A stretch of DNA of 64,000 nucleotides from Alphaproteobacteria bacterium (GCA_016125405.1 WGLW01000004.1:44527-108526); one strand, 5' to 3'. Shown: positions 8,840 to 18,852, counted from the first letter of the stretch. The notes: generated by a model not told the origin, from the letters alone. Numbers and translations are program-made.

Positions 8840-10411
8840 ATGGCCCCAGCAGACTCGACTCGGCAGACCCATCAGACGCGCCCGAAAATGACGGTGCGCA
8901 CCGCCAAGCTAGAGGATGTGCCAGGCATTGCGGCGCTAAGCCTGCGCGCTTTCGGTGAGAACGAGGCCAGCAGCGCGGGCATGATCCAGGGCCAGATTGC
9001 GGCCTATCCCGAGGGGCAGTTTGTCGTCGAAATCGACGGCAAGATTGTCGGCTATGCCGCGAGCTTCCGGATTGACGAAGATACGGCGATGAAGCCGCAC
9101 ACATGGTCGGAGATCACGGGCGGCGGCTATGCCTCGCGGCACGATCCGAGCGGCGAATGGCTGTACGGAATGGAAGTCGCGGTTGACCCGGACCATCGCC
9201 GGCAGCGCATCGGCCAACGTCTCTACGACACGCGCATCCGGCTTTGCGAGAACGAGGGGCTCAAGGGCATCGTGTTTGGTGGGCGCATGCCCGGCTGGGC
9301 GCGGCGCCGGAAAACCTATCCTGATGTGAAGGACTATCTCGATGCCGTGGTCGAGCGGAAGGTCAATGACCAGGTCATCGGCTTTCACCTGCGCCAGGGC
9401 TTCCGGCCGATCGGCGTGCTGAAAGGATACCTGCCTTACGACGAAGCCTCCGGCGGCTTTGCAAGCCACATGGTCTGGCGCAACCCGTACGCGGACAAGG
9501 CGCTGACGATAAAAACCATTCCGCACGGCCTCAAGGAATCGGTGCGGGTGGCGACAGTGCAGTACCAGCAGAGGCTGGTGCACAGTTTCGAGGAATTTAT
9601 CGCCAACGTCGAATATTTCGTCGACGTCTGTTCGGACTATCGCTCCGATTTTGTCGTGTTCCCAGAGCTGTTCACGCTTCAGCTCCTCGCCCTGGAAAAA
9701 CGGAAGCTGAACCCGGCGGAGTCGCTGGTGGCGCTGACGGAGTACACGCCACGCTTCATCGACAAGATGAGCGAGTTGGCGGTCTCCTACAACATCAACA
9801 TCATTGGCGGCTCGCACCCGACGCAGGTCGAGGACGGCGACATTCACAACATCGCCTACGTGTTCCTGCGCGACGGGCAGGTGCATTCACAGGAAAAGCT
9901 GCACCCGACGCCGAGCGAACGGCACTGGTGGAACATCAAGGGCGGCGACACGCTCCGTTCGATCCCCACCGATTGTGGACCGATCGGTGTGCTGATCTGC
10001 TACGATTGCGAATTCCCCGAACTGGCGCGGCGACTGGTGGATGAAGGCGCGCGGCTGCTCTTCGTGCCGTTCTGCACCGACAACCGGCAGGGCTATCTGC
10101 GGGTCCGTTACTGCGCGCAGGCGAGGGCGGTCGAAAACCAGTGCTATGTCGTGATGTCCGGGAATGTCGGCAACCTGCCGAACGTGGAGAACATGGACAT
10201 CAACTATGCGCTGTCCTGCATCCTGACGCCGTGCGACTTCCCGTTTGCGCGGGACGGCATTGCGGCTGAGACGACGGAAAACGTGGAGACGGTCGCGATG
10301 GCCGATCTCGATATGACCAGCCTGTCCTGGGCGCGGGCGCAAGGCACTGTGCGCAACCTGCGCGACCGGCGCTTCGATCTCTATCAGGTCGGATGGAAGG
10401 ACAAGGGCTGA
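8840..10411 (+). CDS. Fusion of a GNAT acetyltransferase and a nitrilase-family carbon-nitrogen hydrolase
   Basis: The 523-residue protein has an N-terminal GNAT domain (about residues 17-215, with the acetyl-CoA loop region VDPDHRRQRIGQRLYD) joined to a nitrilase superfamily domain (about 235-515). The Glu-Lys-Cys triad is complete: E276 (FPELF), K353 (QEKLHP) and C387 (ICYDCEFPE). The two-domain arrangement is a recurrent bacterial family, and its physiological substrate is not established as far as I know. ATG 8840 or ATG 8888 are both possible starts; the longer in-frame extension to 8678 is Cys-rich and unlikely to be translated. It is transcribed divergently from the sulfatase. Confidence 0.85.
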   Translation: MAPADSTRQTHQTRPKMTVRTAKLEDVPGIAALSLRAFGENEASSAGMIQGQIAAYPEGQFVVEIDGKIVGYAASFRIDEDTAMKPHTWSEITGGGYASRHDPSGEWLYGMEVAVDPDHRRQRIGQRLYDTRIRLCENEGLKGIVFGGRMPGWARRRKTYPDVKDYLDAVVERKVNDQVIGFHLRQGFRPIGVLKGYLPYDEASGGFASHMVWRNPYADKALTIKTIPHGLKESVRVATVQYQQRLVHSFEEFIANVEYFVDVCSDYRSDFVVFPELFTLQLLALEKRKLNPAESLVALTEYTPRFIDKMSELAVSYNINIIGGSHPTQVEDGDIHNIAYVFLRDGQVHSQEKLHPTPSERHWWNIKGGDTLRSIPTDCGPIGVLICYDCEFPELARRLVDEGARLLFVPFCTDNRQGYLRVRYCAQARAVENQCYVVMSGNVGNLPNVENMDINYALSCILTPCDFPFARDGIAAETTENVETVAMADLDMTSLSWARAQGTVRNLRDRRFDLYQVGWKDKG

Positions 10412-10450
10412 GGCGCAAGGCGCCCCAGCCCAATATTTGTCTTCAAAAGA

Positions 10451-11806
10451 CTACTTCTCGGGATGCGTCAGGGCCTGATAGGTCAGGGTCCGCGCCATCG
10501 TGCCGAGATCGTCTCCGCCCGTGCCGCCCATGCGCTGGATCATGCCGACGGCGATCAGGTCGTTGGTCGGATCGATCCAGAACCAGGTGCCGGCGGCGCC
10601 GCCCCAGCTGAAGGTGTTGTCGCCCTCCAGCATTCCGGCCGCCCGCGCATTGTTGACGACCTGGAAGTCGAGGCCGAAGCCGACCGCCTCGTTGAACGCA
10701 GCGACGCTGGTTCCGTTATTGGAAACCAGGACGCTATGCGGGATGACGTTGGTGTCCATGAGTTCGACGGAGGCAGGCGAAAGGATCCGCACGCCGTCGA
10801 GTTCGCCCTTGTTGACCATCATCTGGCAGAAGCGGGCGTAATCCATCGTCGTCGACACGAGGCCGCCGCCGCCGCTCTCCATGGCCGGCGGCTTGGTGTA
10901 GTCCGGCATGGGATTGCCGAAGAGGTCCTTCGCCTCAACGATCTTCTTCTGATCGGGGTCCCAGACATAGACGGCAGCCAACCGGTCAGCCTTGTCGGCG
11001 CCGGTATAGAAAGCCGTGTCGTTCATCTTCAGCGGCTTGAAGACGTGCTCGGCGAGATAGTCGCCGAATTTCTGCCCGCTGATTTTCTCGACAATGTAGC
11101 CCTGGATGTCGACGGCCGAGGAGTACGACCAGTTGGTGCCCGGCTGGAACATCAGGGGGATCGTCGCCGTGCGGTCGATCATTTCCTGCAGGCCATTCGA
11201 GGAGAGCACGCCCTTCTCGCGATACATCTTGTCGACGGGGTGCTCGGTCGCGAGGCCGTAGCCGAAGCCGGCGGTGTGGCTCATGATCTCCCGCATGGTC
11301 GGCGGACGCTTCATGTCCTCGAGCACCATCGTGCCGTTCGGGTTGATCGATTTGACGACGCGCAGGTTCTTGAACTCGGGAACATAGCGCGTGACCGGAT
11401 CGTCGAGGCGCCACTTACCCTGTTCGAACAGGGTCATCATGGCGACGCCGGTGAGCGGTTTGCTCATGGAATAGATCCGGAAGATCGTGTCCTTCGCCAT
11501 CGGTTTGTCGGCGGCGAGGCTGGCCTTGCCGTAGGTGTTGAACTCCACAATCTTGCCGTGACGGGCGAGCAGGGTGGTCATGCCGGCGACGCGGCCGTCC
11601 GTCACCACCTTCGCCATGTAGTCATCCAGCAATTTCAGACGGGCGGAATCGAAACCCACTGACTCGGGGCTGGCGGCTGTCGATAATCCGGTGTCGGAAG
11701 CCGCGGTGGTGGCGGCGGACGCCTGTCCGGCGGTCTGCGCCGGAGAGCACGAGGCTAGAAGCGCGGCGCCCAGGGCGGCGGCAATGAAATAGGAGCGGCG
11801 GTGCAT
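10451..11806 (-). CDS. Lipoprotein serine hydrolase of the class C beta-lactamase/esterase family
   Basis: The 451-residue protein has a lipoprotein signal with lipobox LLASC (Cys20), so it is anchored in a membrane facing the periplasm. The catalytic SxxK is SMSK (S113, K116) and the second motif is YSS rather than YAN. These features place it among beta-lactamase-fold serine hydrolases, which include esterases and D-amino-acid peptidases. It should not be read as an antibiotic-resistance enzyme without testing. It is divergent from recO, with 179 bases between the starts. Confidence 0.87.
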   Translation of the reverse strand: MHRRSYFIAAALGAALLASCSPAQTAGQASAATTAASDTGLSTAASPESVGFDSARLKLLDDYMAKVVTDGRVAGMTTLLARHGKIVEFNTYGKASLAADKPMAKDTIFRIYSMSKPLTGVAMMTLFEQGKWRLDDPVTRYVPEFKNLRVVKSINPNGTMVLEDMKRPPTMREIMSHTAGFGYGLATEHPVDKMYREKGVLSSNGLQEMIDRTATIPLMFQPGTNWSYSSAVDIQGYIVEKISGQKFGDYLAEHVFKPLKMNDTAFYTGADKADRLAAVYVWDPDQKKIVEAKDLFGNPMPDYTKPPAMESGGGGLVSTTMDYARFCQMMVNKGELDGVRILSPASVELMDTNVIPHSVLVSNNGTSVAAFNEAVGFGLDFQVVNNARAAGMLEGDNTFSWGGAAGTWFWIDPTNDLIAVGMIQRMGGTGGDDLGTMARTLTYQALTHPEK

Positions 11807-11985
11807 TCAGATGTCCTCCCAGACCTTTTTTGTCGTCCCGGCTTGGCCAGCCATGGCCCCTTCTAGCGTCTTACGGTCGATGCGACCATGCCCCAACGGG
11901 CCGGTCCGGCTGGCAATCGGCGGTGAAATTGAGGTCTCCCGTCCTCCCTCTTCCGGTTCCCTTACGCAAAGCCTATTCAGGTTGC

Positions 11986-12768
11986 ATGGCTGAATGGACA
12001 GACCGGGCGATATCGCTGGGGCTCCGGCGCTTTGGCGAGACGGGCGCCATCCTCGATGTATTCGGCCGCACAAGGGGCCGCACGCGGGCGATGATCTATG
12101 GCGGCGCGAGCCGGTCCAAGCGGGCCGTAATGCAGGCTGGAAACACCCTGGCCGTAACCTGGCGTGCGCGGGCCGAGGACAGTCTGGGTTTCTTCGCTGT
12201 CGCCGAACCGGAGGCGGAGCGATCAGCGATTCACTTGTCGGACCCCGCCGCGCTGGGCGCGTTGCAGGCCATATCCGAACTGCTGCTGCAGGCGCTGCCG
12301 GATGGAGAGGCGAAGCCGCCGCTGTTCGATGCAGCCGAGACGCTGCTGGATTCCTTGGGCGACCCCGATATCTGGCCGGCGCTCTTCGTGCGCTGGGAAC
12401 TGGGCCTGCTGAGCATGCTGGGCTTTGGCCTGGACCTGTCGAACTGCGCCATTTCCGGCGCCAATGACGGATTGACCCATGTCAGCCCGCGGACGGGCCG
12501 CGCCGTCCGGGGCTCGGAGGCAGGCGAGTACATCGACCGGCTTCTTGTACTGCCGGCCTTCCTCATCGACGTGACGGCGCCGGCGACGCCTGTGGATATC
12601 TCGGCCGGCTTCCGCTTAACCGGTTATTTTCTTTCCAACCGTCTGTTTGCGGACCTCAACAGACCTGTTCCCGATGCGCGATTCCTGATGATTGACCGTC
12701 TGGAGCGCGCAGGGCGACTCTCCACCACGACCGATACCCGAGACAGTGATTCCCAAGACGGGGCGTAA
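11986..12768 (+). CDS. recO: DNA repair protein RecO
   Basis: RecO works with RecF and RecR to load RecA on SSB-coated single-stranded DNA during gap repair. The 260-residue protein begins with the typical RecO OB-fold opening (RAISLGLRRFGETGAILDVFGRTRGR) and continues into the helical C-terminal domain. The start at ATG 11986 matches the family; upstream in-frame ATG 11830 would add 52 residues without family resemblance. It sits 2 bases before parC, an arrangement also found in Caulobacter, which suggests one transcript. Confidence 0.93.
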   Translation: MAEWTDRAISLGLRRFGETGAILDVFGRTRGRTRAMIYGGASRSKRAVMQAGNTLAVTWRARAEDSLGFFAVAEPEAERSAIHLSDPAALGALQAISELLLQALPDGEAKPPLFDAAETLLDSLGDPDIWPALFVRWELGLLSMLGFGLDLSNCAISGANDGLTHVSPRTGRAVRGSEAGEYIDRLLVLPAFLIDVTAPATPVDISAGFRLTGYFLSNRLFADLNRPVPDARFLMIDRLERAGRLSTTTDTRDSDSQDGA

Positions 12769-12770
12769 CG

Positions 12771-15026
12771 ATGGCCAAGAGCAGCGTAATCGATGACGGC
12801 GGGAACGGTCGCGGCGCCGGCGGCCATATCGTCGACGAGTCCATGTCGGACGCGCTCTCGCGGCGCTATCTGGCCTATGCCATGTCGACCATCACGGCGC
12901 GGGCGCTGCCGGATGTGCGCGATGGATTGAAGCCGGTTCACCGCCGCGTTCTCTATTCCATGCGGAGCCTGAATCTGTCGCCCGACGGGTCGTTCCGGAA
13001 ATGCGCGACCGTTGTCGGTGAAGTCATCGGTAAGTACCACCCGCACGGCGATCAATCGATCTACGACGCCCTGGTTCGACTGGCGCAGGATTTCAACACC
13101 CGGCATCCGCTGGTCGACGGGCAGGGCAACTTCGGTAACATCGACGGAGATTCAGCGGCCGCATTCCGCTACACCGAAGCGCGTCTCACGCCGGCGGCGA
13201 TGCTGCTGCTGGAAGGACTGGATGAAGACGCGGTCGATTTCCGCGAGACCTATGACGGACAGAACCGCGAGCCTGTGGTGCTGGCGGCCGGGTTTCCAAA
13301 CCTTCTCGCCAACGGCGCTTCGGGCATCGCGGTCGGCATGGCGTGTTCGGTGCCGCCGCACAACGCAGCCGAATGCATCGATGCAGCCGTCTACCTGCTC
13401 GATCACCCGAAGGCGACGGTGGATGACCTCATGGGCATCATGCCCGGTCCTGACTTCCCGACGGGCGGCGTCATTGTCGAATCGAAGGAGTCGCTTCGCG
13501 AAGCCTATGTCACCGGCCGGGGCGGCATCCGCATCCGCGCGCGGTGGCACAAGGAAGATCTCGGCCGCGGCATGTGGCGCATCATCGTCACGGAAATTCC
13601 CTATCAGGTGCAGAAATCCAAATTGATGGAGCGCCTTGCAGAACTGATCGAGACCAAGAAGGCCCCGCTGCTCGACGACGCCATGGACGAAAGCGCCGAG
13701 GACGTCCGCATCGTGCTGACGCCCAAGTCGCGCACCGTCGAGCCGGAAGTGCTGATGCAGACGCTTTTCCGTCAGTGCGAACTGGAAACGCGTTTCCCGG
13801 TCAACATGAACCTGCTGGACCACGGCGTACCGCGGGTCATGGGCCTGAGGGAAATACTGAAGGCGTATCTCGATCACCGCCGCGAGGTCATCACCCGCCG
13901 AGCGAAGCACCGGCTGGAGAAGATCGAGCGCCGCCTCGAAATCCTGGACGGGTTCCTGAAGGCCTACCTCAACATCGACGAAGTGATCCGGATCATCCGC
14001 TACGAGGACGATCCGAAAGTCGTGATGATGAAGAAGTTCCGGCTGTCGGAGATCCAGGTCGAGGCGATCCTCAACATGCGCCTGCGCGCCTTGCGCAAGC
14101 TCGAAGAGATCGAGATCAAGGGCGAGCACAAGCAACTGTCGCAAGAGCGCGATGAGATCGTCGCGCTGCTGGGCTCGACGGGCCGGCAATGGACCGAGGT
14201 GAAGCGTCAGCTGAAGGCGGCGCGAGAAGTCTTTGGCGAAAAGACAAAAATCGGTCCGCGGCGGTCGAAGTTCGATGAGGCGGTCGAGATCGATACGGAC
14301 GCGGCGCTCGAAGCCCTGATCGTCAAGGAGCCCGTGACGGTCGTTCTTTCCAAAATGGGATGGATCCGCGCGCTGAAGGGGCACAACCAGAAGCTGGACC
14401 AGGTGAAGTTCAAGGAGGGAGACGAGCTTCTCTCCACGCTGGAATGCCAGACGACCGACAAGGTGGTGCTGATGGCCTCCGGCGGCCGGGCCTTCACGAT
14501 CGGAGCCGACAAGCTGCCGGGGGGGCGCGGCCATGGCGAGCCGATCCGGCTTCAGCTCGACGTGCCGGAATCGGAAACGATCGTCGAGATGTTCGTGCCC
14601 GAAGGGGAGGCCAAGCGCATTCTGGCGTCCTCGAAGGGATACGGGTTCATCGTGCCGGATTCGGAACTGGTCTCGGCCACGCGCAAGGGCAAGATCATTC
14701 TCAATGTCGGCAAGGAGAAGCTGGCGGCCGTCGCGAGGGTGGACGGCGACATGATCGCGGTGATCGGCAAGAACCGGAAGCTGCTGTTCTTCAAGACAGA
14801 CGAGTTGCCGGAAATGTCCCGGGGCAAGGGCGTGAAGCTTCAGGCCTACAAGGATGGCGGCCTCGCCGACATGAAGACCTTCAACAAGGCCGACGGCTTT
14901 TCATGGACCGATTCCGGCGGGCGCCAGATGCAGCATTCCGACTGGAAGGACTGGGTTGGCAAACGCGCCCAGGCCGGACGCATCGCTCCGAAGGGCTTCA
15001 ACCGTAACGGGCGGTTTGCCGGCTAG
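12771..15026 (+). CDS. parC: DNA topoisomerase IV subunit A
   Basis: The cleaving subunit of topoisomerase IV, which decatenates daughter chromosomes together with ParE (not in this window). The 751-residue protein has the catalytic tyrosine in RYTEAR (Y134) and the quinolone-determining segment HPHGDQSIYDAL (90-101). The C-terminal third is a shortened beta-pinwheel, which together with the length points to ParC rather than GyrA. The ATG follows the recO stop by 2 bases, so translation is probably coupled. It converges on the permease gene with a 5-base gap. Confidence 0.95.
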   Translation: MAKSSVIDDGGNGRGAGGHIVDESMSDALSRRYLAYAMSTITARALPDVRDGLKPVHRRVLYSMRSLNLSPDGSFRKCATVVGEVIGKYHPHGDQSIYDALVRLAQDFNTRHPLVDGQGNFGNIDGDSAAAFRYTEARLTPAAMLLLEGLDEDAVDFRETYDGQNREPVVLAAGFPNLLANGASGIAVGMACSVPPHNAAECIDAAVYLLDHPKATVDDLMGIMPGPDFPTGGVIVESKESLREAYVTGRGGIRIRARWHKEDLGRGMWRIIVTEIPYQVQKSKLMERLAELIETKKAPLLDDAMDESAEDVRIVLTPKSRTVEPEVLMQTLFRQCELETRFPVNMNLLDHGVPRVMGLREILKAYLDHRREVITRRAKHRLEKIERRLEILDGFLKAYLNIDEVIRIIRYEDDPKVVMMKKFRLSEIQVEAILNMRLRALRKLEEIEIKGEHKQLSQERDEIVALLGSTGRQWTEVKRQLKAAREVFGEKTKIGPRRSKFDEAVEIDTDAALEALIVKEPVTVVLSKMGWIRALKGHNQKLDQVKFKEGDELLSTLECQTTDKVVLMASGGRAFTIGADKLPGGRGHGEPIRLQLDVPESETIVEMFVPEGEAKRILASSKGYGFIVPDSELVSATRKGKIILNVGKEKLAAVARVDGDMIAVIGKNRKLLFFKTDELPEMSRGKGVKLQAYKDGGLADMKTFNKADGFSWTDSGGRQMQHSDWKDWVGKRAQAGRIAPKGFNRNGRFAG

Positions 15027-15031
15027 CGGCC

Positions 15032-16243
15032 TCAGGCGCCAGCAGGCACCGCGAACACAATTACCACCAGCGCCAGCATCATGCCGCTGGCGAACAAACC
15101 GGTCCGCACCGGTTCGCGTCGCCTCCACGCCGAAATCGCGGCCTGGAGGCACTGGATCGCATAGAACGCCACGAAGACCTTGGATGCGTACGTGATGATC
15201 TCGTAGATGTTCGCGACCCAGGTGATGCCTATGGCGACCAGCGCTGTGGCGAAGTTCGCGAAATTGACCCTGATGCGCTTTCGCGTGGCTTCCTCGATCA
15301 TGCCGCCGGCGCCGTTGGTGTCGGCCACCGCCGCAGAGAGCTGCGACGCCAGAGCCGCGAGAATGATCAACGGGCCAACCGCCATCCCGATTGGTTTCAG
15401 CAGGTCGATAATCGCGGTCTCGCCGCCATGTGCAGGCAGTCCGCCCGTAAAGAATGGCGTCATAAGAAGAATGAAGGCCATGTAGATCGCGGTCGAGATC
15501 CATTGCGCCCAGCGCATCGTTCTGACCCGCGTCTGCGCGTCATAGGCTGCCCCCAGATAGCGCGATGTCTCAAAGCCCTGCACCAGGATAACCAGGCCAA
15601 GAAGCACCGCGATCTCGCGGCCGCCCCTCGGGTGGGAGAGCTGATGCAGCGCGAAGTCGCCGTTATGGATCGCAAGGCCGCTGCTAAGAGCCATGGCCAG
15701 CAAAAGACCGGCGATGAGGGACAGCTTCACGCTGACGGCGCTGATTTCCAGATGCTCCAGCGCGCGCAGACCGCCGAGCAATCCGATGATCCCGACCAGG
15801 CTTATCGCTCCCGTGGCGCCGACGCGGGTCCAGAAGGGATCCGTGACGTCAACGAGACGAAGCGCAAATGCGGCGAACAGGTTGAGGTAGTATGCAACCG
15901 ACACGAAGTAGGCGAGCGACAAGGTAAGGTCCGACACCCGCTCAAGGGTCTTTGTTGGCGGCTTCGCATCGCCGGCCAGCTGCGGTTCGACATGCAGGAT
16001 ATTGTGCCTAATCGCCTCGCCAAACACATAGGCCGATGCGCACAGCCCGGTCATGGCGAGCCAGGCGTAGTTTCCCGCGGCGTCCGCCAGGATTGGCCCT
16101 GAAACAAGAAAGCCAGAACCGATGATGGACGCCAACGGCGTGACCGTCGCGCGCCACAACGGCGCCTTCAACAGCCTGGGTTGCAAAAGTAGCGTCGCAG
16201 CAAGCAGCGAACCGATGATCAGTACGAGGTTTGTCGGCGTCAT
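15032..16243 (-). CDS. Multi-pass membrane permease, APC-like, substrate unknown
   Basis: A 403-residue hydrophobic protein with roughly 11-12 predicted membrane helices. The early helix segment ASIIGSGFLVSGP resembles the unwound first helix of amino acid/polyamine (APC superfamily) transporters, where IGSG-type motifs bind substrate. No soluble domain is present. I assign it to the APC-type fold with moderate confidence only and cannot name a substrate. The downstream and upstream genes give no clue. Confidence 0.6.
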   Translation of the reverse strand: MTPTNLVLIIGSLLAATLLLQPRLLKAPLWRATVTPLASIIGSGFLVSGPILADAAGNYAWLAMTGLCASAYVFGEAIRHNILHVEPQLAGDAKPPTKTLERVSDLTLSLAYFVSVAYYLNLFAAFALRLVDVTDPFWTRVGATGAISLVGIIGLLGGLRALEHLEISAVSVKLSLIAGLLLAMALSSGLAIHNGDFALHQLSHPRGGREIAVLLGLVILVQGFETSRYLGAAYDAQTRVRTMRWAQWISTAIYMAFILLMTPFFTGGLPAHGGETAIIDLLKPIGMAVGPLIILAALASQLSAAVADTNGAGGMIEEATRKRIRVNFANFATALVAIGITWVANIYEIITYASKVFVAFYAIQCLQAAISAWRRREPVRTGLFASGMMLALVVIVFAVPAGA

Positions 16244-16263
16244 CTGTTCAATTGCGCCGACTG

Positions 16264-17604
16264 TCAGGTCGCCTGCGGCATGGAGCCCTGAAGAGCGGTG
16301 AAGAAGCGGATCGCCAGCGGCCCATCGCGCAGGGAGGTGTCGGAATCCAGCATGTGGGCGAGGCGATAGCGGAAGATCAGAAAGTCCTCATCCGTATCGC
16401 ACAACTTGCGCAGCACGGTGGCGACAGTCCGTGAGACGGCAAAATTCACCGGGCGCTCGCCCTCGGTTTCCGGGTAGACATAGTCCGAGTTGGTGGAGAT
16501 GGACCACGCGCCGTGAGAAATGGCGAATGCGGGCGGCAGGTACTCGGCCGCCAGGCCGTCCAGGCCCACGCCCGCCGCCGCGCGGCTTGCGAGCTTGTCG
16601 GCAAGTAGTCCTGCCTGAAGCGCCGCAACCGACATGCCCTGTCCATAGGTTGGGTTGATCGTGCTGATCGTGTCGCCAATCGGCAGAAGGCGATCCGGCC
16701 AGCGCTTCGCCTGGTCGTAGCGGCGACGCGTGGAATAGGGTTTGCGGTACATCTTCAGGTCAGCGACTGGCTTGGCGTCGCGGATGCGCTTGTAGATATC
16801 GTCCGTCTCGTAGCGGGATGCGTAGTCGATGAACCCTTCAAGGTCTCTGGGCGGAACATTGGCGCCACGGCCTCCGAGTGAGACGACCCATTCGTCGTTC
16901 TCAACGGGAAGCAAGAGTCCGAAATAATGGCTGGGCGGAGCAGGCAGGAAGAAGAAGCCTTTCCTTTCGCCCCGATAGGCCTCCGGCATGGCGAAGCGGC
17001 CGGTGACATAAGTCACGTTGATCCTGATCGCTTCGGTCGAATATTCTGTGTGGCCATCCGCAGCCAGCTGTTCGGCGAGCGGCGCGTTCATGCCGCTGGC
17101 GTCGACCACGAGGTCGGCGGCGACCATTGTGCCGTCTTCCAATTCGACGCCGTTGCAAATTCCGTTCGACACGGTGAAACGCTTTACGGGCGTCTGATCG
17201 TCGATCGTCACGTTCGTCAAGGCCTGCACGCGCTCGCGCAGGACACGCTCGTAGGCGGGGCGAGAAAGAGATGCGACCGTGAAGCCGGCGTCGATTTCCT
17301 TCATCAGGCCGCCGAAGTCCCTGAGCGCGATGTCCTGGCCGGCCCGCAGCTCTACGGCGCCGGCGTCGTAAAATGCCGCGTGCATGCCGGGGAGCAGGCG
17401 TTCCAGGGTCTCGGCCCCGCCCTTGAGAAGCTGGTGGATGTGGCTGCTCTGGCCGGCGCCGGAGCGCGGATCGAAGCCGTCTGGCAGGGTATCCTTGTCC
17501 AAGACCTGTACGGCGGCAAAGTGTGGGGACAGCGCTGCGGCTGCCGCGAGCCCGCCCATGCCCGCGCCAATCACGATAGCAGTTTGTCCAAGCTGACCGG
17601 CCAA
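16264..17604 (-). CDS. FAD-dependent monooxygenase/oxidoreductase
   Basis: The 446-residue protein opens with a Rossmann dinucleotide-binding motif GAGMGGLAAA (about residues 13-22) and has the later FAD motif with GDTISTINPTYGQGMS, where the flavin ribityl Asp is expected in group A hydroxylases. The lack of an added NADPH domain fits the PHBH-like family. It likely acts in the cytoplasm, possibly membrane-associated. The substrate is unknown. Its 3' end lies 20 bases upstream of the start of the permease gene on the same strand, so the two may be co-transcribed. Confidence 0.8.
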   Translation of the reverse strand: MAGQLGQTAIVIGAGMGGLAAAAALSPHFAAVQVLDKDTLPDGFDPRSGAGQSSHIHQLLKGGAETLERLLPGMHAAFYDAGAVELRAGQDIALRDFGGLMKEIDAGFTVASLSRPAYERVLRERVQALTNVTIDDQTPVKRFTVSNGICNGVELEDGTMVAADLVVDASGMNAPLAEQLAADGHTEYSTEAIRINVTYVTGRFAMPEAYRGERKGFFFLPAPPSHYFGLLLPVENDEWVVSLGGRGANVPPRDLEGFIDYASRYETDDIYKRIRDAKPVADLKMYRKPYSTRRRYDQAKRWPDRLLPIGDTISTINPTYGQGMSVAALQAGLLADKLASRAAAGVGLDGLAAEYLPPAFAISHGAWSISTNSDYVYPETEGERPVNFAVSRTVATVLRKLCDTDEDFLIFRYRLAHMLDSDTSLRDGPLAIRFFTALQGSMPQAT

Positions 17605-17764
17605 TGCGACCCCCTCCGGAATGACAGCGCCAAGGTTAGTCCAGCTGGCGCAGAAGACCTAGGGCCGGAGCACCTTCCGGCGGCGCGGCACTGGACCGCA
17701 ATGCGTGGTGTTGTAGGTTGTGGGCGTCCGGATCGGGCGGACGCAAACGGGAGGGGACCTCCGC

Positions 17765-18328
17765 ATGACGCCAATCTATATCGGGCTGGGCGTCGTTGCG
17801 CTCATCGTTCTCGCGTTGATCCTGATCTACAACGGCCTGGTGTCCAAGCGGCAGGCGGTGAACGAGGCCTTTTCGGGCATCGATGTTCAACTGAAGCTGC
17901 GGCGCGAGCTGATCCCAAATCTGGTCGAAACCGTGAAGGGCTACGCGGCGCACGAGCGCGGTACGCTGGACGCCGTGATCGCGGCGCGCAACGCGGCGGC
18001 GACGGCGTCCGGCCCTACGGCTCAGGGCGCAGCCGAGAGCATGGTGACGTCGGCTCTGGGCAAGGTCTTCGCCCTTGCGGAGGCCTATCCCAATCTCAAG
18101 GCGAGCGAGAACTTCGTCGCCCTGCAGGGCGAACTGGCGCAGATTGAGGACAAGCTGGCCGCCGCGCGGCGCTTCTACAACTCGTCGGTTGGCGAATACA
18201 ATACGGCCATCCAGCAGTTTCCCGCCTCGCTGATCGCCGGTTCCGGCGGCTTTACCAAGCGGGACTTTTTCGACGTTGGCGAGGCCGCCCGAGCAGACCT
18301 GAATGTTGCGCCGGAAGTGAAGTTCTAG
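17765..18328 (+). CDS. lemA: LemA family protein
   Basis: A 187-residue protein with one N-terminal membrane helix (about residues 4-25) followed by a long helical LemA domain with the family block RRELIPNLVETVKGYAAHE and a C-terminal part containing FNVAPEVKF-like residues (here LNVAPEVKF). Its role is poorly defined; LemA proteins are often paired with TPM-domain or peptidase genes, which are absent here. A purine-rich Shine-Dalgarno (GGGAGGGG) precedes ATG 17765. The next gene starts directly after its stop. Confidence 0.9.
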   Translation: MTPIYIGLGVVALIVLALILIYNGLVSKRQAVNEAFSGIDVQLKLRRELIPNLVETVKGYAAHERGTLDAVIAARNAAATASGPTAQGAAESMVTSALGKVFALAEAYPNLKASENFVALQGELAQIEDKLAAARRFYNSSVGEYNTAIQQFPASLIAGSGGFTKRDFFDVGEAARADLNVAPEVKF

Positions 18329-18799
18329 GTGGGCGAAACAATTTCAGTGCGGCCATTCCGCGCCGGCGACGAGGCCGCGTTCCGCGACATCAATATTGCG
18401 TGGATCGAGCGATACTTCGTCGTCGAGAAGAAGGACCGCGAAGTGCTGGAGCACCCAAGGGAAGCGATAATCGACAAGGGTGGCGCCATCCTGATGGCGG
18501 TCGATGCGTTTGGCGCCATCGGCTGCTGTGCGCTCATGGCCATGGGCGACGGTGTCTTCGAGCTCGCCAAGATGGGCGTGACGCCGGAGGCCCAGGGGCG
18601 CGGCGTCGGCCGAACGCTGATCGACGCGGCAATCGGCCGGGCCCGCGAACTCGGCGCCAAGCGCCTCTTTCTCGAGACCAATGCGATCCTGAAACCTGCG
18701 CTGAAGCTTTATGCCGACGCGGGCTTCAGGCCGGTGGCGACAGCCACGCCATCTCCCTACGCACGTGCCGATGTGCAGATGGAGCTGATGCTCGACTAA
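18329..18799 (+). CDS. GNAT family N-acetyltransferase
   Basis: The 156-residue protein is a single GNAT domain with the acetyl-CoA binding signature VTPEAQGRGVGRTLIDAAI (about residues 87-105). The GTG start is the base after the lemA stop codon, so the two are very likely translated together. A small acetyltransferase of this type may modify a metabolite or a protein N-terminus; the substrate cannot be inferred. Confidence 0.83.
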   Translation: MGETISVRPFRAGDEAAFRDINIAWIERYFVVEKKDREVLEHPREAIIDKGGAILMAVDAFGAIGCCALMAMGDGVFELAKMGVTPEAQGRGVGRTLIDAAIGRARELGAKRLFLETNAILKPALKLYADAGFRPVATATPSPYARADVQMELMLD

Positions 18800-18852
18800 C
18801 AGAGGGCTGCGGGGTTTGTCGTCGGGACCGATGAACCGGCGAGCTTTAAAGC

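Noticed and set aside
8936..9886. 316-codon minus-strand frame opposite the GNAT/nitrilase fusion
   Set aside because: Shadow of a gene with intact catalytic motifs in both domains.
10451..11806. Antibiotic-resistance beta-lactamase
   Set aside because: The fold fits, but the YxN motif is YSS and the lipoprotein is typical of esterase/peptidase relatives; no resistance evidence.
13152..14534. 460-codon minus-strand open frame inside parC
   Set aside because: Antisense shadow of parC; composition rich in Arg, Gln, Asp and His, no domain seen.
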